NCBI RefSeq assembly: GCF_003667565.1
Contig: NZ_RCUX01000005.1
Span: 245,189-309,188, forward strand
Length of the DNA: 64,000 nt
Direction: 5' to 3'
DNA from: Mycetocola tolaasinivorans
GTDB lineage: Bacteria; Actinomycetota; Actinomycetes; Actinomycetales; Microbacteriaceae
Below, in pieces: positions 41,007 to 53,089 of the stretch; positions within the stretch are counted from its first letter, which is position 1, and each line of letters starts with the position of its first letter. Both the position numbers and the translations under genes were made by a program. The notes under the pieces were generated by a model. That model had not been told where the DNA came from. It was given only the letters and a program-made list of their open reading frames with translations, and did not search any database.

Positions 41007-42158
41007 ATGAGCGTCACCACCCCCTCGGGATTCATCGCCGCGGGTGTTCCCGCCGGCCTCAAGTCCACCGGCAAGCCGGACCTCGCCCTCGTGGTCAACA
41101 CCGGCCCGGAGAAGAATGCGGCCGCCGTGTTCACCAGCAACCGTGCCCTGGCCAACCCGATCATCTGGTCCAAGGAGGTCATCAAGGATGGCCGCGTGGA
41201 CGCCATCGTTCTGAACTCCGGCGGTGCCAACTGCTTCACCGGCCAGCAGGGGTTCCAGACCACCCACGCCACCGCCGAGGCCGTGGCGAACGGGCTGGGC
41301 ATCTCGGCCACCGACGTTCTGGTGTGCTCGACCGGCCTGATCGGTGAGCAGCTCGACCTCGGCAAGCTCACCGCCGGTGTGGAGGCCGCGACCGCCACCC
41401 TCGATGAAAACGGTGGCGAGCACGCAGCCGCCGCGATCATGACCACCGACACCGTGCCCAAGACCAGTGAGTTCCTCGCCCCGGACTGGGCCATCGGCGG
41501 TATCGCCAAGGGTGCGGGCATGCTCGCCCCGGGCCTTGCGACCATGCTCGTGGTCATCACCACTGACGCCTCCCTTGCCCCCGCGGACCTCGATGCCGCT
41601 CTGCGTGAGGCCACCCGGGTGAGCTTTGACCGCCTCGACTCCGACGGCTGCATGTCCACCAACGACCAGGTCACCCTGCTCGCCTCCGGTGCCTCGGGCA
41701 TCACCCCGGACCTCGCCGACTTCACCGCCGCGCTGACCCGGGTGTGCTCCGACCTTGCCGAGCAGCTCCAGGGGGACGCCGAGGGTGCCAGCCACGACAT
41801 CGCGATCATCGTGACCGGTGCCGAGACCGAGGCCGATGCCGTTGAGGTGGGCCGCTCGGTGGCTCGCAACAACCTCTTCAAGGCAGCCATCTACGGCAAC
41901 GACCCCAACTGGGGCCGCGTGCTGGCCGCCATCGGAACCACCTCGGCTCCGTTTGACCCGTATAACGTGGACGTCTCCTTCAACGGCGTCCGGGTCTGCC
42001 ATGAGGGCGGTCCGGATCAGTCTCGCGACCTCGTCGACCTCACCCCGCGTGCGGTGAAGATCGAGATCGAGCTGAATGCCGGATCCGCAGCCGCGACCAT
42101 TCTGACCAACGACCTCACGCACGACTACGTGCATGAGAACAGCGCGTATTCGAGCTGA
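41007..42158 (+). CDS. argJ: Bifunctional ornithine acetyltransferase/N-acetylglutamate synthase
   Basis: Recycles the acetyl group from N-acetylornithine to glutamate. 383 residues from ATG 41007 (AAGGAG 6 bases upstream). The self-cleavage site that frees the nucleophilic Thr is visible in 'AAAIMTTDTVPKTSEF'. C-terminal 'NDPNWGRVLAAIGTT' and 'LTHDYVHENSAYSS' are family marks. A longer frame back to 40881 overlaps argC and is not the start. Confidence 0.96.
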   Translation: MSVTTPSGFIAAGVPAGLKSTGKPDLALVVNTGPEKNAAAVFTSNRALANPIIWSKEVIKDGRVDAIVLNSGGANCFTGQQGFQTTHATAEAVANGLGISATDVLVCSTGLIGEQLDLGKLTAGVEAATATLDENGGEHAAAAIMTTDTVPKTSEFLAPDWAIGGIAKGAGMLAPGLATMLVVITTDASLAPADLDAALREATRVSFDRLDSDGCMSTNDQVTLLASGASGITPDLADFTAALTRVCSDLAEQLQGDAEGASHDIAIIVTGAETEADAVEVGRSVARNNLFKAAIYGNDPNWGRVLAAIGTTSAPFDPYNVDVSFNGVRVCHEGGPDQSRDLVDLTPRAVKIEIELNAGSAAATILTNDLTHDYVHENSAYSS

Positions 42159-42161
42159 CCG

Positions 42162-43067
42162 ATGCCCACCACCATCGAACTCTCCCTCGAAGAAGCCCAC
42201 GCCAAGGCCTCCGTCCTCATCGAGGCGCTGCCCTGGCTCAAGCGCTACCGCGGCGCCATCGTGGTCATCAAGTTCGGCGGCAACGCGATGATCTCTCCGG
42301 AGCTCGCCGCCGCGTTTGCCGAGGACATGGTGTTCCTCCACCACGCGGGCCTGCGCCCGGTCGTGGTGCACGGCGGCGGCCCGCAGATCTCCGCCGGCCT
42401 CGCCGAAAAGGGCATCGCCAGCGAGTTCCGCGGCGGCTACCGCTACACCAGTGACGAGGCCATCGGGGTTGTCCGCGATGTCCTTCGTAACCGGGTCAAC
42501 CGGTCGCTCGTGAACGACATCAACCAGCACGGCAACATTGCTCGCTCCCTCTCGGGCGAGCAGGCCAATCTCTTCGGCGGACGCACCCGCGGCGTCATGA
42601 TCGATGGCGAACTTCAGGATCTCGGCCGCGTGGGCGACATCCTCGAGGTGGACCCCTCGGCCGTGCTCGATGCGCTGGACGCCGGTCGCATTCCGGTGAT
42701 CACCTCCATCGCCTACGACCTCGACGACCCCGAGCGCCTCCTCAACGTCAACGCCGACTCGGCCGCCGCCGCGATTGCGATCGCGCTGAACGCCGACAAG
42801 CTGCTGGTCCTCACCGACGTTGCCGGTCTCTACAGCGACTGGCCCAACCGCGACTCCCTCGTCTCGGTCATCTCGACCGCCGAGCTGCGTGAGCTGCTGC
42901 CGGAGCTCGAATCCGGCATGATCCCCAAAATGAACGCGTGCCTGGACGCGGTGGACAACGGCGTGCGTAACGCCGCGATCATCGACGGTCGGATCGAACA
43001 CTCGATCCTGCTCGAGGTCTTCACCCAGTCCGGAATTGGCACCCAGGTAGTAAGCGAGACAGAATGA
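42162..43067 (+). CDS. argB: Acetylglutamate kinase
   Basis: Phosphorylates N-acetylglutamate. 301 residues of the amino acid kinase fold: 'VVIKFGGNAM', 'VVVHGGGPQIS', 'NRSLVNDINQHG', 'INADSAAAAIA'-type block ('NVNADSAAAAIAIALNADKLLVLTDVAGLY') and 'ESGMIPKMNACLDAVDNGV'. The N-terminal helix before the kinase core fits arginine-inhibited hexameric enzymes, so feedback inhibition is likely. 3 bp after argJ; overlaps argD by ATGA. Confidence 0.96.
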   Translation: MPTTIELSLEEAHAKASVLIEALPWLKRYRGAIVVIKFGGNAMISPELAAAFAEDMVFLHHAGLRPVVVHGGGPQISAGLAEKGIASEFRGGYRYTSDEAIGVVRDVLRNRVNRSLVNDINQHGNIARSLSGEQANLFGGRTRGVMIDGELQDLGRVGDILEVDPSAVLDALDAGRIPVITSIAYDLDDPERLLNVNADSAAAAIAIALNADKLLVLTDVAGLYSDWPNRDSLVSVISTAELRELLPELESGMIPKMNACLDAVDNGVRNAAIIDGRIEHSILLEVFTQSGIGTQVVSETE

Positions 43068-44245
43068 CCTCCTGGCAGGAATCCTCCTCCGCAAACATGA
43101 TGAACACCTTCGGGCCGACCCAGGCGCTCCTGGTCTCCGGCGAGGGTGCCCGCGTGCGCGACTCAGACGGCAAGGAGTACCTCGATTTCCTCGGCGGAAT
43201 CGCGGTCAACTCCCTGGGCCACGCCCACCCGGCGATCGTGAAGACGATCGCCGAGCAGGCCGCGAGCCTGATGCACGTGTCCAACTTCTTCTCCAGCCCG
43301 CCGCAGCTCGCGCTGGCCGAGAAGATCAAGCGCATCTCCGGAATCGGCGAGAGCGGACGGGTGTTCTTCACCAACTCCGGCACCGAGGCCAACGAGGCCG
43401 CGTTTAAGCTGGCCCGCAAGTTTGGTGGCGAGGCTCGTCCGACCATCCTGGCGCTCGAGAAGGCATTCCATGGCCGCTCGATGGGGGCGCTCGCGCTCAC
43501 CGCGAAGGAGGCCTACCGGGCACCGTTCGCCCCGATGCTGACGGGTGTGCAGCACATCCCCGCGACCATCGAGGCGCTGGAGGCCGCGCTGGACGAGACC
43601 GTATCGGCCCTCATCATCGAGCCGATCCAGGGTGAGGCCGGGGTGCTTCCGCTGCCCGAGGGCTACCTGCAGGCGGCGCGGGCCCTCACCCGCGAGCGTG
43701 GCGCGCTGCTGATCATCGACGAGATCCAGACCGGTATCGGTCGTACCGGCGAGTGGTTCGGCTTCCAGTCCGAGGACACCCTGCCGGATGCCTTCACCCT
43801 GGCCAAGGGCCTCGGTGGCGGATTCCCGATTGGCGCTCTGGTGACCACCGGTGCTGCCTCGGAAATCTTCACCCCGGGAAACCACGGCACCACGTTTGGT
43901 GGCAACCCGCTGGGCACCGCGGTGGCCGGTACCGTCATCGACGAGATCGAGTCGGCGGCGCTGCTGATCAACGTGCGCGAGCGCGAGGCGCAGCTGCGGG
44001 CGTCCATCGCGGGGCTGAACTCCCCGCTGATCGCCGGTGTTCGTGGTCGTGGTCTGCTGCTGGGGATCGCGCTCACCGCGGACATTGCGCCCGCGCTGGC
44101 CGCCGAGGCGCTGGCCGCGGGCCTGATCGTCAACGCTCCCAACGCCGCGACGATCCGGATCGCCCCGCCCCTGAACATCACCTCCGCCGATGTGGACGCC
44201 TTCGTGGGCATCCTCGACGGCCTTCTCGCGGCTCACACCGCCTAG
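43064..44245 (+). CDS. argD: Acetylornithine aminotransferase
   Basis: PLP class III transaminase giving N-acetylornithine. 393 residues. Seen are 'DFLGGIAVNSLGHAHPAIV', 'FFTNSGTEANEAAFKLARKF', 'FHGRSMGALALT', 'LLIIDEIQTGIGRTGEWFGFQ' and the PLP Lys in 'FTLAKGLGGGFPIGALV'. Translation is coupled to argB by an ATGA overlap. Confidence 0.96.
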   Translation: MTSWQESSSANMMNTFGPTQALLVSGEGARVRDSDGKEYLDFLGGIAVNSLGHAHPAIVKTIAEQAASLMHVSNFFSSPPQLALAEKIKRISGIGESGRVFFTNSGTEANEAAFKLARKFGGEARPTILALEKAFHGRSMGALALTAKEAYRAPFAPMLTGVQHIPATIEALEAALDETVSALIIEPIQGEAGVLPLPEGYLQAARALTRERGALLIIDEIQTGIGRTGEWFGFQSEDTLPDAFTLAKGLGGGFPIGALVTTGAASEIFTPGNHGTTFGGNPLGTAVAGTVIDEIESAALLINVREREAQLRASIAGLNSPLIAGVRGRGLLLGIALTADIAPALAAEALAAGLIVNAPNAATIRIAPPLNITSADVDAFVGILDGLLAAHTA

Positions 44246-44259
44246 TATCGACGACGTAG

Positions 44260-47886
<3,627 letters not shown>

Positions 47887-47899
47887 GTCTGCGCTCCCT

Positions 47900-47939
47900 C
47901 AGAACGCCCGGTTCTCCTCGGTGAGACCCGGGCGTTCTG
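47900..47939. terminator. Terminator of argH
   Basis: CAGAACGCCCGG pairs with CCGGGCGTTCTG around a 16-base loop, followed by CGTTTCT. Confidence 0.8.
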
Positions 47940-47968
47940 CGTTTCTCCGCACACGAACATTCAGGCTA

Positions 47969-47982
47969 TTCGTTCAAACGAA
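47969..47982. promoter_or_regulatory. Palindromic operator upstream of MFS gene
   Basis: TTCGTT-CA-AACGAA, followed by an A+T-rich promoter-like stretch (47983-48003) that includes TATGTT. No regulator gene adjoins, so the binding protein is encoded elsewhere. Confidence 0.55.
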
Positions 47983-48041
47983 CATATAACCTGTATGTTT
48001 AAGCACATGAAGTCAGCCTTCCCCCGCCCGCGGTCGATCGC

Positions 48042-49379
48042 GTGAGTGCCCCCGCCGCCGCGGTGCGAGAATCCTCCGTTCGGCTCACCCTGCACACCCC
48101 GCTGTATCGCGCCGCAACGCTCGCGCTGTTCCTGTCGGGGCTGGGGATCTCGGCGGCCGCGCCGCTGATCGCCTCGTTCCTCGTGACCGAGCTGCACGCG
48201 TCGCTGACGGTTGCGGGTCTGTACTACCTCACCAACCTCGCGGCGCCGGTGGCCGGATACCTGGTGGGTGCACGTTCAGATCGCACGGGGAAGCGCCTCG
48301 GACTCTTCCGCATCTGTGCGGCTGCCGGATTCCTCGGTTGGCTGGGCATCGCCTTCTCCACCGAGCTGTGGATGCCGTTTGTGATCAGCGCGGTGGTGCT
48401 GGGATTCGCCGGTGCCTCGACCTCGCAGCTGTTCGCCGCCCTGCATGATGGCCTGGCGGTGCGCCCCTCCCCGCTCAATGACGGCGTGGTGGCCATCGTT
48501 CGCACCGCGCTGACCGCGGGCTGGGTGATCGGCCCGGTGCTCGGGTCCTTCCTCGCGGCGGCCGCCGGATATCGAGCGATGCTCGTGGTGGTTGCGATCG
48601 CAACCCTCGCGCAGATCCTCCCGCTCGGGGGCCTGCGCGATACCCGCGCGGCCGCATCGGGAGATGCGACACCCGACGAGGTACCCCTCGGAACCGGTGT
48701 GGCCGCCGCCACCGGGGGTGCCGAGGCTGCCGCACCGCTGACCGCCACTGGGCGCGGGCCGGGCCTGCGCGCCATGCTCCCGCTGCTGGTCTTCACCGCG
48801 CTCTACATCTGCGTGTATGCCGGTGAGTCGGTCAAGTACGCCTACCTGCCCATCTATATGAATGAGCAGATGCAGCTCTCGCCGGCCATGGTCGGGGCGA
48901 TCATCGGCATTCAGCCCCTCGTCGAGCTGCCACTGATCCCGGTGGCGGTGATCCTTGGCCGGCGTTTTGGTGCGATGCGGTTGATGGCGCTGGGCGCGGT
49001 CATGGGTGTCGGCGCCAACCTCTGCTTTGCGCTCATCGGGACCGTCCCCGCGCTGTTTGCCGGACAGATCCTGATGGGCGTCGTCTGGGGCATCTTCGCG
49101 GGCCTCGGCATCCTCGTGGCGCAGCGCCTCCTGCCCACCGCGGTGGCCACGGCCTCGGCGATCTTCCTCAGCTCCACCGCGCTGAGCTCCGCCATCGGCG
49201 GGCTCTCCGGCGGCTTTGGCGTCGCGGCCCTCGGTCTCCCGCTGGTCTTCGTGATCCCGGCCGGATTTGCCGCCATCGCGGTGGTTGGCCTGATCATTAT
49301 GGACCGACAAACGGCCCCGGATCGCGCCGCGTCAGTGAAGACGGTGGGCGCGACGCGGGGCCGCTCAACGGGAGAATAG
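48042..49379 (+). CDS. MFS transporter, sugar-efflux (SetA-like) type
   Basis: A 445-residue, 12-helix exporter. The N-terminal helix 'LALFLSGLGISAAAPLIASFLVTELHAS' and motif A 'GYLVGARSDRTGKRLGLFRI' resemble the SET family, as do 'ESVKYAYLPIYMNEQMQLSPAMVGAIIGIQPLVELPLIPVAVILGRRFG' and 'GILVAQRLLPTAVATASAIFLSS'. A charged/Ala-rich central loop (residues ~205-245) separates the halves. The start GTG 48042 is the only plausible one before helix 1; there is no strong ribosome binding site. Confidence 0.88.
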   Translation: MSAPAAAVRESSVRLTLHTPLYRAATLALFLSGLGISAAAPLIASFLVTELHASLTVAGLYYLTNLAAPVAGYLVGARSDRTGKRLGLFRICAAAGFLGWLGIAFSTELWMPFVISAVVLGFAGASTSQLFAALHDGLAVRPSPLNDGVVAIVRTALTAGWVIGPVLGSFLAAAAGYRAMLVVVAIATLAQILPLGGLRDTRAAASGDATPDEVPLGTGVAAATGGAEAAAPLTATGRGPGLRAMLPLLVFTALYICVYAGESVKYAYLPIYMNEQMQLSPAMVGAIIGIQPLVELPLIPVAVILGRRFGAMRLMALGAVMGVGANLCFALIGTVPALFAGQILMGVVWGIFAGLGILVAQRLLPTAVATASAIFLSSTALSSAIGGLSGGFGVAALGLPLVFVIPAGFAAIAVVGLIIMDRQTAPDRAASVKTVGATRGRSTGE

Positions 49380-49383
49380 TGCG

Positions 49384-49746
49384 TTAGGCGACGTCGTCGA
49401 CGAGGCCGACAAATCGGCCGCCCACGCCAAAGACCTCGGCGCGAATCGCACCGGGCGCGGCTGCGGGCCACTCCTCGATCTCGTGGTCGTCGCACACCAC
49501 GTAGGTGAACTCGGGCCACCACTTCTTGGGGCGGGCACGCTCGGTGAACCCGCAGACGGCACAGACGAGGTTCGACCAGACCGGTCGTTTGCCGGTCCGG
49601 TTGGCACGGGACTGCGCGAGCCACGGCGGAGGAGTGGTGTCGAGTTCAACAACCGCCGCCTCGGTGAGCTGGGGCGGTAGACCGTGACGCACCGCCATCT
49701 CCAGGGGGATATCCAGGCGCTGTGCTGCTTCTCGTCTCGTGACCAT
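49384..49746 (-). CDS. Small protein with CxxC zinc-ribbon-like motif
   Basis: 120 residues. N-terminal 'TRREAAQRLDIPLEMAVRHGLPP' could be a short MerR-like or excisionase-like helix-turn. The middle has 'NLVCAVCGFTERARPKKWWPEFTYVVCDDHE', a probable Zn site from two CxxC/CxxH pairs. The convergent MFS gene stops 4 bp away. ATG 49746 lies 7 bases after TAGAAT (49754-49759, - strand), so I prefer it over ATG 49755, which is inside the -10. Function unknown. Confidence 0.7.
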   Translation of the reverse strand: MVTRREAAQRLDIPLEMAVRHGLPPQLTEAAVVELDTTPPPWLAQSRANRTGKRPVWSNLVCAVCGFTERARPKKWWPEFTYVVCDDHEIEEWPAAAPGAIRAEVFGVGGRFVGLVDDVA

Positions 49747-49753
49747 TTGACCC

Positions 49754-49759
49754 ATTCTA
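49754..49759 (-). promoter_or_regulatory. -10 element, leaderless zinc-motif gene
   Basis: TAGAAT on the - strand with 7 bases to ATG 49746. Confidence 0.5.
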
Positions 49760-49882
49760 GCCGGGGAATCAGCGTGGGCGAGTGCTCGAGTGTAAGGCGC
49801 GCGGTGCGTCGTATCTATGGACAGCGAAAAAAATCAAACTTTCTGTATAGCGCGCACTTGATGCTTGATGTCTATCCCTGCC

Positions 49883-49888
49883 TAGACT
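49883..49888 (+). promoter_or_regulatory. -10 element of hicAB-like operon
   Basis: TAGACT, then AACCTG, then ATG 49895. TTGATG at 49858-49863 (19-bp spacer) is a possible -35. Confidence 0.5.
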
Positions 49889-49894
49889 AACCTG

Positions 49895-50095
49895 ATGAAG
49901 GATGCCAAGCGAAAGGACGTTGAGCGGTTCCTGCTGTCCCAGGGCTACAGGATAGACCGTGATCGAGGCCCGCATACCTGGTGGAAAAGGCTGGGGAGTC
50001 GGTCTGTCCCGATTCCGCGTCACCGAGTAATTTCGGCGGGCGTCCTCAGGACGATCGAGCAGCTGGTCGGGTTTGTCTCCGACGAGTGGAAGTGA
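49895..50095 (+). CDS. hicA: HicA-family toxin (mRNA interferase-like)
   Basis: 66 residues, basic, with the double-stranded-RNA-binding-like HicA fold: 'KRKDVERFLLSQGYRIDRDRGPHTWWKRLGSRSVPIPRHRVISAGVLRTIEQLVGF'. The conserved His in 'GPHTWWK' and the 'VPIPRHRxIS.GxLRxI' block match HicA/YcfA toxins. Such toxins degrade mRNA until bound by HicB. The downstream gene overlaps or adjoins the stop and looks like the antitoxin. The order hicA-hicB is usual. Confidence 0.85.
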   Translation: MKDAKRKDVERFLLSQGYRIDRDRGPHTWWKRLGSRSVPIPRHRVISAGVLRTIEQLVGFVSDEWK

Positions 50096-50103
50096 GTGTG
50101 GGT

Positions 50104-50535
50104 ATGAGTTGCGGCACGTATGAACTGGTTGTCAGCCGCGAGGGTAAGTGGTGGATCATTGATGCGCCCGCTGTCGACTATCGCACCCAGGCCCGCACCC
50201 TCTCCGAGGTGGAGGAAATGGGCCGTTCGCTCCTTGCCGGTGCGCTGGGGGTCGATGAGGAATCCTTCAACGTGACCCTCAGAATCGAAAAGCCCGCCGA
50301 TGTGGCGGCCCGCCTCGCGGAGGCCGCCGAGTATGATCGGGCAGCTCTGGAATCCACCCGAAATGCGGCGCGTGATCGTCGCGAGGCCGCTCGTGTGCTT
50401 CGCGATGCCTACGGCCTGAGCGCAATCGATGCGGCTCGCGTCCTGGGGGTGTCTCGTGCGCGGGTGTATCAGCTTCTGGAAGATTCGTTCCTCGAGGAGC
50501 AACGCCCAGCCGGCCGCGATCGCGCACGCGCCTAG
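50104..50535 (+). CDS. hicB: HicB-like antitoxin with C-terminal HTH
   Basis: 143 residues from ATG 50104. The N-terminal HicB-like sheet is 'YELVVSREGKWWIIDAPAVDYRTQARTLSEVEEMGRSLLAGALGV'. A charged helix (~75-105) links to an HTH, 'LRDAYGLSAIDAARVLGVSRARVYQLLED', which would bind the operon's own promoter. In-frame GTG codons at 50092 (overlapping the toxin stop as GTGA) and 50098 are alternative starts; GGAAG at 50087-50091 suits 50098. Neutralises HicA and autoregulates, by analogy. Confidence 0.8.
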   Translation: MSCGTYELVVSREGKWWIIDAPAVDYRTQARTLSEVEEMGRSLLAGALGVDEESFNVTLRIEKPADVAARLAEAAEYDRAALESTRNAARDRREAARVLRDAYGLSAIDAARVLGVSRARVYQLLEDSFLEEQRPAGRDRARA

Positions 50536-50547
50536 CCGACCCCGCAG

Positions 50548-51582
50548 TTACGCGACGAACACTCGCCAGGCGATGAACGCGGCGAGGGCGAGGGCGGTGC
50601 CGATGGGGAACCCCCAGCGCAGCCGGGACGGCGGGGTGCGGGGATCAATCGGGGTGCCGCGGCGATAGGCCGAGGCGGTGGGGCGCAGATGGGAGAGCAC
50701 GGCGTCGGCGGCGGTGAAGAAGCGCAGCCAGACGTCGGGGTCGGCGAGATTCATGGGGCGGGTGCTCACGAGAATGAGGTCCGAACCGGAAAACTCCAGA
50801 TCAAACTCGGTCGCGTACAGCGCCAGGGTCTCCATAAAGTCCGGGGTGAGGAAGTAGAGGGCATCGCGCTGCAGCGCCTCGGGTGCGTAGACCCCGAAGG
50901 CCCGCGGGAAGTCTCCCTCGAGTTCGATCCGCTGATCATCAGCCAGCCGAAGCCGGGTGCGGCGCGAACGCCACCCGGCCACCCCATCGTTGCGCCGCGA
51001 ATCCAGCACGATGTGCGGCATCTGCACGCCCAGCGGGATGCGCAGGTAGGCGTATTCGCCGGGGCGGTCGATCAGCTCGCGCTGAATGCGGGTGCTCGAC
51101 ATGTTGTCCGCGCGCTGCATGAGTCGCAGCCCGCCGCGGGAGGAGAAGCCGTTGTAGTCGCGCGCACTCGGCCCGAGCAGTGCGGTCTGCGGAAGGGTCT
51201 TGTGGGGGAGCGGCGCAAACTCCATCCCCGTGGCATCGGCGAAGCGCACCATGCGGGCCCAGTCTCCCCAGCGCGGCCGATTCTTGATGATCCAGTAGGG
51301 CAGGGCTACGAGCTGAAGCAGGCAGAACGTGATCAGGAACCACGGGGCTATCTCGGGGGAGTGGGAGCTGATCATCAGGTACGCAAAGAACACCCCGATG
51401 GCACCCACGAGCAGCATGATGATGCCGGAGGTGCCGTACTCGTGCCACTTCGGGATCGCCCGGGTCCAGCGACTATCGCCGCGCACCCGATTCTTGAGCG
51501 CGCGAATCTCCTCGGCAGAGGCCGGGCGCGCCAGCTCGTCCAGCGGGAGGTCGGCCAGTGCCGGAATCGGGGGATGGGACAT
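50548..51582 (-). CDS. Hypothetical two-helix membrane protein
   Basis: 344 residues. Two adjacent membrane helices ('GIIMLLVGAIGVFFAYLMI' and 'WFLITFCLLQLVALPYWII', ~residues 52-98) are followed by a large soluble domain with 'RFADATGMEFAPLP' and 'LYATEFDLEFSGSDLILVSTRPMNLADPDVWLRFFTAADAVLSHL', and a last C-terminal helix ('FPIGTALALAAFIAW'). The layout and the 'ATEFDLEF.GSDLILVS' block are seen in uncharacterised actinobacterial membrane proteins. I do not recognise a function. GAGGAG precedes ATG 51582 by 6 bases; the longer frame to 51852 is not supported. Confidence 0.8.
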   Translation of the reverse strand: MSHPPIPALADLPLDELARPASAEEIRALKNRVRGDSRWTRAIPKWHEYGTSGIIMLLVGAIGVFFAYLMISSHSPEIAPWFLITFCLLQLVALPYWIIKNRPRWGDWARMVRFADATGMEFAPLPHKTLPQTALLGPSARDYNGFSSRGGLRLMQRADNMSSTRIQRELIDRPGEYAYLRIPLGVQMPHIVLDSRRNDGVAGWRSRRTRLRLADDQRIELEGDFPRAFGVYAPEALQRDALYFLTPDFMETLALYATEFDLEFSGSDLILVSTRPMNLADPDVWLRFFTAADAVLSHLRPTASAYRRGTPIDPRTPPSRLRWGFPIGTALALAAFIAWRVFVA

Positions 51583-51699
51583 GGTGCTCCTCGAAGAAAG
51601 CCCGACTCTCTCGGCGGGCAGAATCACACTATCGCGACGCGGTATCACGAGACAGTCAATAAGCGAGTTCGCCGGCACGGATGCCCGTCCTTCCGCTGC

Positions 51700-51705
51700 T
51701 ATTCT
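51700..51705 (+). promoter_or_regulatory. -10 element of tyrS
   Basis: TATTCT, 7 bases before GTG 51713. GGGGAG overlaps this gap and is too close to act as a ribosome binding site. Confidence 0.5.
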
Positions 51706-51712
51706 GGGGAGC

Positions 51713-53008
51713 GTGTCTAATCCCAATTTTGCCAAGCAGAGTAATGACTCGTCCTTTGACTCGCTCTGGGACGAGCTGGTGTGGCGTGGCCTGATCCACG
51801 TCTCGACCGATGCCGAGGAGCTCAAGAAGCTCATCGACGGCGAATCGATCACGTATTATTGCGGATTTGACCCGACCGCTCCCAGCCTGCACCTGGGCAA
51901 CTTTGTGCAGCTCCTGTTCATGCGTCGCCTGCAGCTGGGCGGGCACCGCCCGCTGGGTCTCGTGGGCGGTTCCACCGGCCTGATCGGTGACCCGCGCCCC
52001 ACCGCCGAGCGCACCCTGAACACCCCGGAGACCGTGGCCGCCTGGGTCACGCGCCTGCAGGCTCAGGTATCGACCCATCTCGACACCGAGGGCGAGAACG
52101 GCATGCGCCTGGTCAACAACCTCGACTGGACCTCGCCGCTCAGCGCGATCGAGTTCCTGCGCGACATCGGTAAGTACTTCCGCGTGGGCACCATGCTGAA
52201 AAAAGACGCCGTGAGCGCGCGCCTGAACTCCGATGCCGGCATCAGCTACACCGAGTTCAGCTACCAGATCCTCCAGGCACTCGACTACCGCGAGCTCTAC
52301 AACACCCACGGGTGTGTGCTGCAGACCGGTGGCAGCGACCAGTGGGGCAACCTGATCGGCGGTGTCGACCTGATTCGTCGCTCCGAGCAGGCCACCGTGC
52401 ACGCGATCGGTACCCCGCTGATCACCAACAGCGACGGCACCAAGTTTGGTAAGAGCGAGGGCAACGCGATCTGGCTGGATGCCGAGCTGTGCAGCCCCTA
52501 CGCGATGTACCAGTTCTGGCTGAACACCGATGATGCCGACGTGATCGACCGTCTCAAGGTGTTCACCTTCCTCACCCGCGCCGAGATCGAGGACTTCGCG
52601 AAGCTCGTGGCGGAGGAGCCCTTCCGTCGCGCGGCGCAGAAGCGCCTGGCCCTCGAAACCGTCACCCTGGTGCACGGTGCCGAGGCCGCCAACGCGGCGA
52701 TCGCCGCCTCCGAGGCCCTGTTCGGTCAGGGCAACCTGGCCGAGGTGGACCCGGCGACCCTCGCATCGGCGCTGCGTGAACTGCCGAACATCACCGCCGA
52801 AACCGGTACCCCGATCGCCCAGCTCCTCGTGTCGACCGAGCTGTGCACGAGCCTCGGCGATGCCCGTCGCTCGATCGGCCAGGGCGGCGTCTCGCTCAAC
52901 GGCGTGAAGGTCACCGACGAGGCCGCGGTCCTGACCGACCTGCTGCCCGGCGGGGTCGCGGTACTGCGTCGCGGTAAGAAGACCCTCGCGGGAATCTTCA
53001 CCGCCTAA
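51713..53008 (+). CDS. tyrS: Tyrosyl-tRNA synthetase
   Basis: Charges tRNA-Tyr. 431 residues from GTG 51713. Class I marks are the HIGH-equivalent 'DPTAPSLHLGNFVQLLFMRRLQ' (HLGN) and the KMSKS-equivalent 'SDGTKFGKSEGNAIWLD'. 'YTEFSYQILQALDY' and 'TGGSDQWGNLIGGVDLIR' form the tyrosine pocket. A C-terminal S4 RNA-binding domain is seen in 'LGDARRSIGQGGVSLNGVKV'. The open frame extends back to 51329 through the opposite-strand gene and is not coding there. Confidence 0.97.
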   Translation: MSNPNFAKQSNDSSFDSLWDELVWRGLIHVSTDAEELKKLIDGESITYYCGFDPTAPSLHLGNFVQLLFMRRLQLGGHRPLGLVGGSTGLIGDPRPTAERTLNTPETVAAWVTRLQAQVSTHLDTEGENGMRLVNNLDWTSPLSAIEFLRDIGKYFRVGTMLKKDAVSARLNSDAGISYTEFSYQILQALDYRELYNTHGCVLQTGGSDQWGNLIGGVDLIRRSEQATVHAIGTPLITNSDGTKFGKSEGNAIWLDAELCSPYAMYQFWLNTDDADVIDRLKVFTFLTRAEIEDFAKLVAEEPFRRAAQKRLALETVTLVHGAEAANAAIAASEALFGQGNLAEVDPATLASALRELPNITAETGTPIAQLLVSTELCTSLGDARRSIGQGGVSLNGVKVTDEAAVLTDLLPGGVAVLRRGKKTLAGIFTA

Positions 53009-53039
53009 CCGCCTCAACGACAGGCGTCGTTACACAAAA

Positions 53040-53079
53040 CAACAGCGCGGCACCGGAGCGATCCGGTGCCGCGCTGTTG
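53040..53079. terminator. Bidirectional terminator after tyrS
   Basis: Perfect 18-bp arms CAACAGCGCGGCACCGGA/TCCGGTGCCGCGCTGTTG with loop GCGA, between the convergent tyrS and the sugar operon. Confidence 0.92.
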
Positions 53080-53089
53080 AGTGTCCGGG

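Noticed and set aside
40995..43094. Very long - strand ORF (699 codons) opposite argJ and argB
   Set aside because: It mirrors the third-position G+C bias of the two arg genes, has low-complexity His/Gly/Asp/Val-rich sequence and no start signal.
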